From the NCBI RefSeq assembly GCF_017873135.1, contig NZ_JAGGJV010000014.1, positions 1 to 64,000 of the forward strand: a stretch of 64,000 nucleotides of DNA, read 5' to 3'. The position numbers were made by a program, and so were the translations under genes. The DNA comes from Rhizobium herbae. Lineage in GTDB: Bacteria; Pseudomonadota; Alphaproteobacteria; Rhizobiales; Rhizobiaceae. Below, piece by piece: positions 1-8,082 of this stretch (the stretch's first letter is position 1; each line of letters begins with the position of its first letter). The notes beneath the pieces are model-generated. The model did no database searches, was not told the DNA's origin, and worked only from the letters and a program-made list of their open reading frames with translations.

Positions 1-78
1 GATTGCGTCAGCTGCCTGGGCGCCGGATACTGCTGCGAGAGCTGCAGCGGAGCCGAGAAGAAGGCTCTTAATGTTCAT
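1..78 (-). CDS. Outer-membrane porin, N-terminal fragment (Omp2/Rhizobiales porin type)
   Basis: Only the first 26 codons are inside the window; the rest lies beyond position 1. They encode a lipidated-free Sec signal peptide (N-region MNIKSLLLGS, Ala-rich core, probable cleavage after AQA) of the kind that opens the Brucella Omp2 and Rhizobium porins, which form trimeric diffusion channels in the outer membrane. The ATG at 78 has a GGAGG ribosome site just upstream. The prophage end begins only about 30 bp upstream of this start, so the native promoter is probably displaced. Family assignment rests on the signal peptide alone. Confidence 0.72.
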   Translation of the reverse strand, partial: MNIKSLLLGSAAALAAVSGAQAADAI

Positions 79-324
79 TTCTGACCTCCAGTCAACCGCC
101 CCTACAGTCAGTGATTGAAGATCATCGGAAAAGCTTCTTTAGCTCGCGATTGTCTCGTGCTCCCCATCCAACTCCGCCGGGTCTAGAGATTGGCTACGCC
201 TGACCCCGACCACCGTATACCTCAACATGGACGCGTCAAGCGCATGTTCGACGCGCTTGCGCTTTGCAGAAACCGTCCCGGCCGGCGTGATCGCCGTCAG
301 TCCGGTGGAACATGACTAGTGCTG
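79..324. other. Non-coding prophage right end and porin leader
   Basis: No gene is seen. Positions 79-98 are the porin leader. Positions 99-108 (CCCCTACAGT) recur at 42286-42295 and are candidate insertion flanks. Inside, AGAGATTGGC at 185-194 recurs inverted at 42213-42222, as expected for transposase-binding sites at opposite ends of a Mu-like phage. CAAGCGC at 228-234 and GCGCTTG at 244-250 form a short dyad. The exact terminal dinucleotide could not be fixed. Confidence 0.5.
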
Positions 325-1128
325 TTATCCTGTAACAATTAGCTCTTTCGCGGGAGTGCCTTTGCCACCGCCGACCGAGTAGTTCAAAGCCGCTCCGTTA
401 AAATCGAAGGCCGAGAAGATTTCCCTGATCGGAGGGACATCGTTGATCGAGAGAATAAAGCTCCCTTCGATCCGGCGCAGCCTTTCTGCAATTTTGACGA
501 ACTGGTCACGCCCAAACAGGGCTTTCCCATAGTCGTCTTCATTCCCGAAATACGGCGGATCGAGATAGAACAGGGTGCCCGGCCGGTCATAGCGATCAAT
601 GAAGGCCAGCCAATCCAAGTTCTCGATCACAACGCCGGAAAGCCGCTCATGCACGTCCTCCAAAAGCGGTGCAAGACGATTGAGATTGAACCTCGCCGAA
701 TCACGGGTACTGACGCCAAAACTCTGGCCCGACACCTTCCCGCCGAAGGCCAGTTTCTGGAGATAAAGGAAGCGTGCCGCACGCTCCAGATCGGTCAGTG
801 TCACCGGGTCACACGCCTTCAGGCGGTCGAATTCCCGCCGCGATGTGATTTGGAATTTGAGAGTGTCCATGAACTGCGGATAGTGCCGTTGCAGGATGCG
901 AAACAGGTTCACGACCTCACCGTTTCGATCGTTGATGACTTCCGATCGCGGAGCCTTGGTGCGCCGGAAAAACACTCCGCCCATGCCAACGAACGGTTCG
1001 GCATAGGAGACGTGGGGAGTGGCATTGATCATGCCGACAAGTCGGGCGGCCAGCTGGCGTTTGCCGCCAATCCATGCGGCCGGAGGCTGGGTCGTGGGGA
1101 CGTCTATTGAATTGTGGTCGAGGGGCAT
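325..1128 (-). CDS. dam: Phage DNA adenine methylase (Dam/D12 class)
   Basis: This 267-residue protein is an N6-adenine methyltransferase of the D12 class. The SAM-binding motif is YAEPFVGMGG (residues ~42-51) and the catalytic motif is DPPY (in FYLDPPYFG, ~residue 192). An early GGKRQL motif is also typical of the family. It is the last gene at the right end of the prophage, the place held in Mu by the DNA-modification gene mom. This suggests it protects replicating phage DNA from host restriction. It is separated from the tail-fibre gene by a structured 170-bp leader. The start ATG at 1128 fits the family N-terminus. The target sequence cannot be read from the protein. Confidence 0.9.
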   Translation of the reverse strand: MPLDHNSIDVPTTQPPAAWIGGKRQLAARLVGMINATPHVSYAEPFVGMGGVFFRRTKAPRSEVINDRNGEVVNLFRILQRHYPQFMDTLKFQITSRREFDRLKACDPVTLTDLERAARFLYLQKLAFGGKVSGQSFGVSTRDSARFNLNRLAPLLEDVHERLSGVVIENLDWLAFIDRYDRPGTLFYLDPPYFGNEDDYGKALFGRDQFVKIAERLRRIEGSFILSINDVPPIREIFSAFDFNGAALNYSVGGGKGTPAKELIVTG

Positions 1129-1301
1129 TTCAAACCTTGCACGAATCGGTCACACAGGCCCGCCTCGCTTCGGCGGGGTAACGGGTGTGACGGTTATCTT
1201 TGAGAGCTGTCGACGGGGCCGCTCTCGCAAAGAAGACCCCGTTTCCGGAGTGGGCGACCACTCCGGGCACCTGGAGCTGACCGGCAAACGCCGGTCAAAG
1301 G
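1129..1301 (-). promoter_or_regulatory. Structured leader upstream of the phage methylase
   Basis: Four hairpin-forming inverted repeats follow one another in 150 bp: CCCGCC/GGCGGG (1159-1177), GAGAGC/GCTCTC (~1201-1225), CCGGAGTG/CACTCCGG (~1245-1266) and TGACCGGC/GCCGGTCA (1278-1297). No convincing gene lies in it. In Mu the equivalent interval holds the late mom promoter and an RNA structure through which Com controls translation. The sequence shows only the structures; a regulatory role for the methylase is inferred. Confidence 0.5.
1278..1297 (-). terminator. Fifth, divergent copy of the phage boundary hairpin
   Basis: The stem TGACCGGC / GCCGGTCA with a 4-nt loop lies just after the tail-fibre stop codon and before the methylase. 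It matches eight bases of the stem repeated at 8005, 14342, 20892 and 31589. There is no T-tract, so termination is doubtful. It may instead be a binding site marking the last late-operon boundary. Confidence 0.45.
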
Positions 1302-3758
1302 TCAGCTAATCGGAAGCGGCGCGTTGATGCGCTCCAGCAAACTGTCATTCCCATATTCGTAATTGACGAGGTGAACCACGTCGATGCGATTGGAGTTATT
1401 CCGGTAGATGCCCGCTTTCATGTAGGGCGGCATAGCGTCGATGTAGCCAAGCGGGCCATCGTAATCGAAGAGCAGCTTTCCATCGCGCCAAACCCGAAAA
1501 ATCGACGTTTGCGCGTTGTTGTCGTAGCGCAGCTCGATAACCCAATTATAGAAGCGGCCGAGCTTGAAATATGGGTCGCGGAAAAGGGCCTTCGATCCGG
1601 GATTGACCACCAATGGATTTTGAGCGCTGGAGCGAACAACGATGGCAAGCTGGCTGCCTGCCTGCAATTCAAAGGCAAAGGCGGGCGATGTCACGCCGTC
1701 GGTGGCATCTTGCGAATTGTGAAGCTGTGCGAAGAGGAACCAGCTTTTCGCGTCGATCACCGTTGCGGGCTCGATCATCGTCGAAAACGAAAAGTACCGC
1801 CGCTCGACAAACGGAACGAGGCCGTTTTGAAAGACTTCCGACCGCTCCGTGTCGGGCGCGTTCCATACCGGCCGGTCGCCTGGGCGGCATTCGAAGCGCA
1901 GGCGGTTGCGCTTGTTGGTCGCCCGCGTAATTGCATAATCGGCGTCAGGGCGGCAATGAACGCCGCCCCATTCGGCGGGCACTTGCGTGGTGATGAGTGC
2001 TTCCGAAAACACGGGCCGGTCCAAAGCCTCGGCAAAATCAGCGCGGTCCACGTTCGCCCTGCCGACTTCCATCAAGGTCGCCAGTTTGGCAATCAGGCTG
2101 CTCTGACCTGCGGGAGGCGTTAGGGGAATAACGCCGGTTTGATTGAGCAGAATGTGGCCGCCGCGTTCGCCTGGCAAATGAATGTCAAACGTCCCGCTTG
2201 GCAGCGAAAGGGTCGCGTCATCGGCCGCCACATTGATGATTGGATAGGTGACGATGCCAAATTCGACCTCGGCGTCAAATTCAAACTCGACGGAGAAATC
2301 GTTCGTCGTCGTCAGCGGTTCGAAGACGAACTGCACGTATCCCTTTCCGTTGGCGTTGACGGGTGTTGCGACCGCCGCGACCTTGTGGAATTCGCCGTCT
2401 CTCGGAATGTCCACCACGTGATTGGTAACAAGGACATCGGCCGATGTCAGTTCTGTCCAGAGAAGACGCGTATTGTTGATGCCGGTGCTGGCAATGATGC
2501 GAGCGTTGGCCACGGCTCCATAAAGGTCGTTCGACAGTACGAGCCGGTTCGCGTAGCCGATGGGGCGCAACGCGCAGGTGGCGAGAACGGGTGCCCCGCC
2601 CGTCCGGCTGAATTTCGCCCTGACGCGCTTTACGCCACCCACCGTTGTCACGCTGATGATTTCGAGCGGCATGGTGTTACTGCGCTCCCAACTGGTCGGG
2701 ACGCTGCCACCGGAACCAATGACACCCGCGACCGCTCCAGCGGCGGTGATGTTGGTCACGAGATTGTTGGCCAGGGTCCGGCGCGGTCCCGGTGCCCAGG
2801 GCGTGATATCGTCGATCGCATTGGCCTGCTGATACATCAAGGTCGTGATTTCGAACTCGATGGAAAAACTATGGGCTTCGGCGGGATTAGCGATAAAGCC
2901 CCAATTGATCCGGTTCCCGACCTCGCCACGCAGGAATGCCACGATATGTTTCCACTCGCCGGTTAGCGGGATTTTGTCCGATTCTCGGTGCACGCCGCTG
3001 TTGATCTCGGCGATCGTGAGCCGGAAGTCTGCAATATTGTCCGAAGCCAGCACGCGGACGAGCGCGTGGGCGGCACGGCCGGAAGCGGCGGCAAGCGTTT
3101 CGCCAACATAGGGCACAGGCCGCAACGTCACCGACTTGTTCGGATTGGCGCCTGTGCGCGAAAGTCTAACGCGCATGCGCTGCGCGTTGCCCTCTTCGGT
3201 AATGGCGAGGATTTCACACGCAAAGCCGTTGTCGCTGAGATTGAAGCCATCAGGCAATATGCCGCCCGCGCCGATGACGCCGACCTTGCCGCCCGCAAAC
3301 TCCGAATTGGCCATGAGATTGGCGTGGGCGCGATAGACTTCGAGGCCGTTCTTGCCCCATCTCGGCGTGTTGGCCGGATAAGTCACCTGGGGCAGAGCGC
3401 CCAATGGCCCGTAGCCTTGGCTGGGCCTTGCAACGGAGACGATCGCCGCCTCGGCTCGGCCCGCCGCCAAGCCGTTCTCTTTATATATTCGCCGTTTGAA
3501 ATCGTAGAAGCCGGGACTGACATGCGCGGCGGCAATGGCGGCGTTCGCTGCCGAGGCAAGCATCGACTGATAGAGGTCCGACACCAGTCGGCGCGGGTCC
3601 GCGCCATTGGCGGCCGTCTCGACCGCCGCGAAGCGGGCGGCGATCGGGCCGGTGGCGAGAAGCGGCGGCGTGAGTGTCGCCGCAAGTTCTGCGGCGGCTG
3701 CGGGGTTTTCCAAGTCACCGAGCAAGGCTTGGGTGAGGTAGATACGTGGCGGCTCCAT
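1302..3758 (-). CDS. Tail fibre/spike with C-terminal polysaccharide-lyase-like domain
   Basis: This is an 818-residue phage tail appendage. Residues 147-307 and 331-495 are two diverged copies of one beta-rich module; each contains a GVIGxGG motif followed by a region ending in LRP. Residues ~600-800 look like a jelly-roll polysaccharide lyase of the heparin/glucuronan lyase type, with DTERSE near 636-641 and the sheet signature YMKAGIYR near 779-786. The protein would sit at the tail tip and bind or cleave a host surface polysaccharide. It follows the P2-like gpI-gpH block, as host-recognition genes do. The lyase call is from motif recognition only and could be a non-catalytic sugar-binding lectin fold. 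Confidence 0.72.
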   Translation of the reverse strand: MEPPRIYLTQALLGDLENPAAAAELAATLTPPLLATGPIAARFAAVETAANGADPRRLVSDLYQSMLASAANAAIAAAHVSPGFYDFKRRIYKENGLAAGRAEAAIVSVARPSQGYGPLGALPQVTYPANTPRWGKNGLEVYRAHANLMANSEFAGGKVGVIGAGGILPDGFNLSDNGFACEILAITEEGNAQRMRVRLSRTGANPNKSVTLRPVPYVGETLAAASGRAAHALVRVLASDNIADFRLTIAEINSGVHRESDKIPLTGEWKHIVAFLRGEVGNRINWGFIANPAEAHSFSIEFEITTLMYQQANAIDDITPWAPGPRRTLANNLVTNITAAGAVAGVIGSGGSVPTSWERSNTMPLEIISVTTVGGVKRVRAKFSRTGGAPVLATCALRPIGYANRLVLSNDLYGAVANARIIASTGINNTRLLWTELTSADVLVTNHVVDIPRDGEFHKVAAVATPVNANGKGYVQFVFEPLTTTNDFSVEFEFDAEVEFGIVTYPIINVAADDATLSLPSGTFDIHLPGERGGHILLNQTGVIPLTPPAGQSSLIAKLATLMEVGRANVDRADFAEALDRPVFSEALITTQVPAEWGGVHCRPDADYAITRATNKRNRLRFECRPGDRPVWNAPDTERSEVFQNGLVPFVERRYFSFSTMIEPATVIDAKSWFLFAQLHNSQDATDGVTSPAFAFELQAGSQLAIVVRSSAQNPLVVNPGSKALFRDPYFKLGRFYNWVIELRYDNNAQTSIFRVWRDGKLLFDYDGPLGYIDAMPPYMKAGIYRNNSNRIDVVHLVNYEYGNDSLLERINAPLPIS

Positions 3759-3771
3759 CCGTGGCTCCTCG

Positions 3772-4176
3772 TTAGAACTGATCGCAGAGCGCGAGAACAG
3801 CGGCGGGGCAATCCGGCCAGGCGTCTTCCGTCAGGAAGTCGGATACCGGATCAGCCGAAAGCGTTTCGACCGATGCCCGCATGTCAGAGATCCACTTCAG
3901 CGCCAGGGCGAAGGTTTCGAGCAGCGCCGTCTCTTCGGCCGAGCGATCGGCAGCAACTTTGGCCGAGGCAAGCGAAGCCGCCCCGCTGATGTTCATCTGG
4001 GCTTCGGCGCTTGCGGTGCCATAGATGCGTCGGCGGCATTCGGTCTTGATCTCTTCGCGTCTGTTGGCGGCCTTCGCCGCGTCAAGGACGGCGGCAGGCA
4101 CGCCGGAGGCGATGAGGGCACCTTCGCTGAAGTTGGCATAGGTCACGCCCTGGTATTCGATGGTGAAAGTCTGCAT
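3772..4176 (-). CDS. Small tail-fibre-associated protein, possible assembly chaperone
   Basis: This 134-residue protein lies between two tail-fibre genes. It starts with a short beta segment (YQGVTYANFSEGAL) and continues as an alanine-rich helical region with an expected amphipathic pattern (residues ~60-115). Proteins of this size and position in P2/Mu-like phages are often fibre-assembly chaperones or distal fibre subunits. No diagnostic motif is recognised, so the role is inferred from position. Confidence 0.55.
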   Translation of the reverse strand: MQTFTIEYQGVTYANFSEGALIASGVPAAVLDAAKAANRREEIKTECRRRIYGTASAEAQMNISGAASLASAKVAADRSAEETALLETFALALKWISDMRASVETLSADPVSDFLTEDAWPDCPAAVLALCDQF

Positions 4177-4191
4177 CGTCGTGTTCTCCGA

Positions 4192-4968
4192 TTAAAGGGT
4201 TGCGAGGTTGGATGCGACCCAGCCAACCGATGCGGGTGTTGAGCCGCCCGCGACACCGGCGACCCATTTGCCCGCCATATCGGGGGTGACAAAGGTGGTG
4301 TTCTTGACCATCAGGGCAGCAAAGTGCGTGCGGGCACCAAAGATCACGCCAACGGAACCGGCCGGGCGGGTGACTGTGCACCCGTTCAGTTCCAGACCAA
4401 TCACAGGCGGCCCATCCGTGACGTTTCCAGCGAGGAAGCCGTTATAGCTGTCGTTGACCATGACACCGGCTCCCGGTGCGGCCGGAAACACGATCTCGAT
4501 CGAAGACGCGTTGATGCTGTTGGAACCAAAGGACGGGCAATAAAAGCCGCCAACCTCCCAGTCGCCGACGACTTCCGGTTCAGGGCGGGCGTGGACACCG
4601 AGGAAGACCTTGTAGCGGATGCTGCCGGACACGGAGAGGTGAGAGCCAAGCTTCAGATGCTGGCCCGCACGAAGGCCGATACGCGGCGACGTGAACGTGT
4701 AGTTCGCCATCAGCCTGATATCGACGTATCGGCCGGCTCCGGCCAAGGAAAGCGCCCGGTCGATGGTCTGAAAAGGCTGCTCAGGCACCAGCCCGCTGTT
4801 GGCATTGTTCCCGGCGACCTGATCGACGTAGTAGGTCCGCGACATTTCCGGCAGCGTTGCAATCGCGGCGGCGACAGCGGCGTCGATCGCGGCTTTCTTT
4901 GCGTCGAAGATGTTGATGAGCGCATCCGCTCTTCCAACGAGGGTTGCGATGTCACTTGTAAGGCTCAT
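4192..4968 (-). CDS. Beta-helical tail fibre protein
   Basis: The 258-residue product starts with a helical alanine-rich segment (residues 1-40) that could attach to the upstream gpH-like protein. It continues with YYVDQVAGNNANSG near residue 46, a motif common at the start of right-handed beta-helix (pectate-lyase-like) fibres. The remainder is Gly/Val/Asn-rich with short repeating strands. It is likely a structural part of the tail fibre that contacts the cell surface. It lies 15 bp downstream of the gpH-like gene in the same operon. No catalytic residues are identifiable. Confidence 0.6.
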   Translation of the reverse strand: MSLTSDIATLVGRADALINIFDAKKAAIDAAVAAAIATLPEMSRTYYVDQVAGNNANSGLVPEQPFQTIDRALSLAGAGRYVDIRLMANYTFTSPRIGLRAGQHLKLGSHLSVSGSIRYKVFLGVHARPEPEVVGDWEVGGFYCPSFGSNSINASSIEIVFPAAPGAGVMVNDSYNGFLAGNVTDGPPVIGLELNGCTVTRPAGSVGVIFGARTHFAALMVKNTTFVTPDMAGKWVAGVAGGSTPASVGWVASNLATL

Positions 4969-4983
4969 GTCGGTTCCTTTGGG

Positions 4984-5586
4984 TTAGAGCGCGGCTATCG
5001 CGGCGCGGATGTTGTCAACTTCGATCGAGAGGCGGCGGATTTCCGCGAGTGCCCCTTCCACCCGCTCGTCGGCTTCCACGGCGTCCAGCCGGTCTCGCAA
5101 GGCCATCAGGCGGCTGGCGTTGCCCATGATGGCAGCGCCCATCTGGGCGAAGTCGGAACCGAAAAAGAGCGTCAGATCGACATCGCCAGCCTCGACGGTC
5201 ACGGCCGACGCGGGCAGCGCTTCAAGCGTCAGGTCGAAGGCAGTGACGATCGGCACGCCTGCCGTCTTGTAGGCGAGCGGCGTGTCCGTATCTGACCAAA
5301 CGGCCAGCATCGTTCCATCGGTCAGGATGAAGCCGACTTCCTTGATCCAGAAGCTCGGCCCGCTGTCGAGCAGCGCCGTGAGGTGAATGGTGAAGTCACC
5401 CACCCAACTGCCGCCCGCGACGGGAACGCGCATGCGCTCGTTTCCCAATTCGGTTTCGGAACCGTCCGGCTGGTAAGCCTGATCGCCAAAAGCGATATGC
5501 GAGACCCGGGCGGAAAGCCCCTCACTGTCGGCGCGGAATACCGCTCTCATGCCCTCGCGGGTCAGCATCGGTATCAAAGCATTCAT
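4984..5586 (-). CDS. Tail fibre N-terminal protein (P2 gpH / DUF3751-like)
   Basis: The 200-residue protein matches the N-terminal, baseplate-attaching domain of P2-type tail fibres, including LTREGMRAVFRADSEGL near the start and VGFILTDGTMLAVWSD near residue 105. Typical gpH proteins are much longer; here the distal part is missing and the fibre is apparently completed by the separate genes downstream (4192-4968 and 1302-3758). The C-terminus (residues ~145-200) is a predicted coiled coil, suitable for trimerisation. The start overlaps the end of gpI by 4 bp (ATGA), which indicates translational coupling. Confidence 0.8.
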   Translation of the reverse strand: MNALIPMLTREGMRAVFRADSEGLSARVSHIAFGDQAYQPDGSETELGNERMRVPVAGGSWVGDFTIHLTALLDSGPSFWIKEVGFILTDGTMLAVWSDTDTPLAYKTAGVPIVTAFDLTLEALPASAVTVEAGDVDLTLFFGSDFAQMGAAIMGNASRLMALRDRLDAVEADERVEGALAEIRRLSIEVDNIRAAIAAL

Positions 5587-6446
5587 GGGTTCACCTTGCT
5601 GAAAATGAATCGATCACCGTGATCAATCACGAATTTGTCGCCGGTCGGCGTATCGACCACGAAGGCGTGGCCGCCCGGCAGCGGCTCCAGTGCGGCGGGT
5701 GGCAGGAACACGTGCATGACCGCCCGAACGCATGACAGACTGGAAAGGGAAGCAGCCAGCCCGGCCCGCGTGGCGGTCTGCGGTGCAGCTGCGTCGGCCG
5801 AGCGCCGCACTCCGACAAAACTCTGGATAACGGCAGCAAGGCCCGCCCGCGCATTCGGCACGGGCGGCACAGCTTCGGCCGTGGGGCGCACTACGGCCAC
5901 GTTCTGGACAGCGCTCGTCAGACCGGCCGAATTGCCGAACTTGATGCCGAGCAGAAAGCTGATCTCTTGCGACCACCGTTGCGTGGCCTCGATAATCCGC
6001 CTGACGGCGTATTGCGTGGCGGCGCTGAAGAGGTTGTCGTTTCCGGCCGTCAGATGATCGTTGACGTAGGCAATGACGGTATGGGTGTCATGCGGGCCTT
6101 TCGGCGTCGTCTGCCACCACTGCGTCCAATCGACGGTAATTCCTAACGCGCCAAGCGCCCGCTTGGTGCCGTAGACCGTGCCGGTCCAGGCGTGGATTTC
6201 CGGCGCACGAGCCAGCAGCTCGCGCACATGGGTCTCAAGCAAGCCGGGCGTCATGAATTCGGTCATGCCAAGTTCGACGGTCAGGATCGGCAACAGCCGG
6301 GCGTCAACCGTCAGCGGGTCTTGGATGAGCAGCGCCGAGGTGCTGAAGCTGGACAGCACATTGCTCAAGGCGGCTGCGAAGTCGCGGCCGCGCTGGTCAT
6401 TGACGCCGGGAGGGACAAGCGAGGCCGGGATGAAGGGATCAGACAT
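5583..6446 (-). CDS. Baseplate/tail protein gpI (P2-like)
   Basis: The product corresponds to the P2 gpI family, a baseplate wedge component linking gpJ to the tail fibres. N-terminal SDPFIPASLVPPG and the segment LPILTVELGMTEF (~50-62) fit the family, followed by WTGTVYGTKRALGALG. At 287 residues it is longer than P2 gpI (~176). The extra C-terminal half (~150-287) contains a degenerate repeat of about 35 residues (RAGLAAVIQSFVGVR and RAGLAASLSSLSCVR). ATG at 6446 was chosen because it overlaps the gpJ stop; an in-frame ATG 18 bp upstream is less likely. Confidence 0.82.
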   Translation of the reverse strand: MSDPFIPASLVPPGVNDQRGRDFAAALSNVLSSFSTSALLIQDPLTVDARLLPILTVELGMTEFMTPGLLETHVRELLARAPEIHAWTGTVYGTKRALGALGITVDWTQWWQTTPKGPHDTHTVIAYVNDHLTAGNDNLFSAATQYAVRRIIEATQRWSQEISFLLGIKFGNSAGLTSAVQNVAVVRPTAEAVPPVPNARAGLAAVIQSFVGVRRSADAAAPQTATRAGLAASLSSLSCVRAVMHVFLPPAALEPLPGGHAFVVDTPTGDKFVIDHGDRFIFSKVNP

Positions 6447-7572
6447 CGGCGGCCACCACGACATTGACCGTCAGGCTGGCAAGGGCTGCGAAGCGGTGTG
6501 CGGCGAGATCGGTAAAGGCAAAACCGGTCAAGGAAACGTCGGTGACATCGGGCACCGCCTTGACGGCCGCGATGATGACCGACGGCGCTACCTGACTGCC
6601 GAGCGTTTGTGTCCATGGCGTGAAAGCGGCGATTGCGGCAGCGCGGGCTTTTGCCTCCATCCCGGCGATCGCCTGGGCGACCCGCACCGTTAAAACCATG
6701 TCGAAATCAACCGGCTCCGGCGAAAGGATGGTAACATCGTCGCCCATGGCCCGGCGTGTTTCCGGGTCGAGATAGGCAAGCACAGCGTTCTTGAGCGCTG
6801 ATGTCGGCAGGCCGGTGCGCATCAGCGGGAAAATGTTGATCTTGCCCGGCTCCGGCCGGACCACGGCAACGTCGGTGATTTCCGGGTCAACCGCCATCAC
6901 GTGTTCACGGTAGCCGTTTTTCGGGCCGGTCTTGGCGATCGTGAACAGGGCATTGACGACGCGGAGCCGGAAGCGGTCCTCGTCCTCGATGTCGGTCCCG
7001 CCCGAAACGGCCACGGTGTTGGTGGCCGTGGTCACATAGGCGACCGGATCGAGCAGATCGGTCACCGCGCCGATGCCAAGGCCATTCCAGGCAGCGCCGG
7101 GCGTCTCGGCCGTCGCCGATACCGTGGCCGAAAGCATCCCGGCCGGGATGATCAAATCCTTGTCGGTGGCGAACGTCACGGCCGAACCGGATGCGACCCG
7201 CGTGCCCTTAAGAATGGCCACGTCGATCAGCCGGACGGCCGACAGAGTGAACCGCAGCGTGGTTTTCGAGGGCTGCGCCAAGAGCCGGAAGGTCGAAACG
7301 TTGGCGCCGCGATTTTCCAGATGGACGCCCTGGCCAAACACGGCCGTGTTCTGCACGGTCGCGGTCTGCGCCGCCTCGTGTAGGATCGAGAGCGCATAGG
7401 CCGCGACTTCGATCAGGAACATTTCGGTTTGGGCCGGATAGAGCGTGCGGCCGGAAACGACTTCAAATTGAGCCTTGAAGGATGCCTTCAGTGCGGCCGG
7501 GTCGCGTTCGAAGAACGATGGCGCACCGGCCGCGCGAAGCTGTTCAAGGGTGCGCTTGACGGGATCAGCCAC
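6439..7572 (-). CDS. Baseplate assembly protein gpJ (P2-like)
   Basis: This 377-residue protein belongs to the baseplate_J family, the main wedge protein around the tail hub of contractile-tailed phages. Typical features are the central GTDIEDEDRFRLRV (~190) and GPKNGYREHVMAVDPEITDV (~215) segments. It lies between gpW and gpI exactly as in P2, overlapping both neighbours by a few bases, so the three are translationally coupled. Length is normal for Mu/P2-type relatives. Confidence 0.88.
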   Translation of the reverse strand: MADPVKRTLEQLRAAGAPSFFERDPAALKASFKAQFEVVSGRTLYPAQTEMFLIEVAAYALSILHEAAQTATVQNTAVFGQGVHLENRGANVSTFRLLAQPSKTTLRFTLSAVRLIDVAILKGTRVASGSAVTFATDKDLIIPAGMLSATVSATAETPGAAWNGLGIGAVTDLLDPVAYVTTATNTVAVSGGTDIEDEDRFRLRVVNALFTIAKTGPKNGYREHVMAVDPEITDVAVVRPEPGKINIFPLMRTGLPTSALKNAVLAYLDPETRRAMGDDVTILSPEPVDFDMVLTVRVAQAIAGMEAKARAAAIAAFTPWTQTLGSQVAPSVIIAAVKAVPDVTDVSLTGFAFTDLAAHRFAALASLTVNVVVAADV

Positions 7573-7972
7573 GATAGGTGACCTCCGTCACGCGGATATC
7601 ATCAATCACGCTCTCGATCGGCCGCCAGAAAACCTGCGTCGTGAAATGCGAAAACTGCACTATAGAGACGCTGACTTTCTGCACGACGATACGCGGCTCC
7701 CAGATGGTGAGCGCGTCCCAGATTTCGCGGGTCAGATGCGGAATGCCGATGTTGGGATGCCTGTCGATCGCGCCGTGCAGATCGCAACCCTTCTCCGGCT
7801 CGGTCGGTACGGAGCCTTTCGGCGTCAAAACGATGTTGGCAATGGACTGATTGAGATCGTCGATGGCAAAGACGATCGCGCCCACCACATCAGGCGCTTC
7901 GCCCGTATCCGGGTTGATCCGGCCGACCTTGAGCGACCAGTGGCGATAGGGGATTTTGTCTTTGTCGAACAT
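7565..7972 (-). CDS. Baseplate wedge protein gpW (GPW/gp25 family)
   Basis: The 135-residue product is a member of the GPW/gp25 family, which has a lysozyme-like fold without lytic activity and forms part of the baseplate wedge. PYRHWSLKVG at the start and the central segments ILTPKGSVPTEPEKG and REIWDALTIWEPRI (shared with gp25) support this. ATG at 7972 is preferred to a start further upstream, because the upstream stretch would place the boundary hairpin (8005-8027) inside the coding region. It is the first gene after that hairpin. Confidence 0.85.
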   Translation of the reverse strand: MFDKDKIPYRHWSLKVGRINPDTGEAPDVVGAIVFAIDDLNQSIANIVLTPKGSVPTEPEKGCDLHGAIDRHPNIGIPHLTREIWDALTIWEPRIVVQKVSVSIVQFSHFTTQVFWRPIESVIDDIRVTEVTYRG

Positions 7973-8004
7973 GGGGCGAAGGTAGCCGCCGCCCCAAACA
8001 AAAA

Positions 8005-8027
8005 TGACCGGACGTGAGGTCCGGTCA
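8005..8027 (-). terminator. Phage boundary hairpin, copy 4
   Basis: On the minus strand: stem TGACCGGAC, 5-nt loop, GTCCGGTCA, followed by ATTTTTGTTT, a good Rho-independent terminator. It separates gpW from the cargo gene and gpV. The identical stem recurs at 14342, 20892 and 31589 with different loops. Confidence 0.85.
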
Positions 8028-8082
8028 GTGCAACCAATCCGCATTTCCTGCTATCGGTCGTTGAAAACTAGTCGAAGAGGCG

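Noticed and set aside
1129..1301. A Com-like zinc protein gene upstream of the methylase
   Set aside because: No frame in the interval carries paired CxxC motifs.
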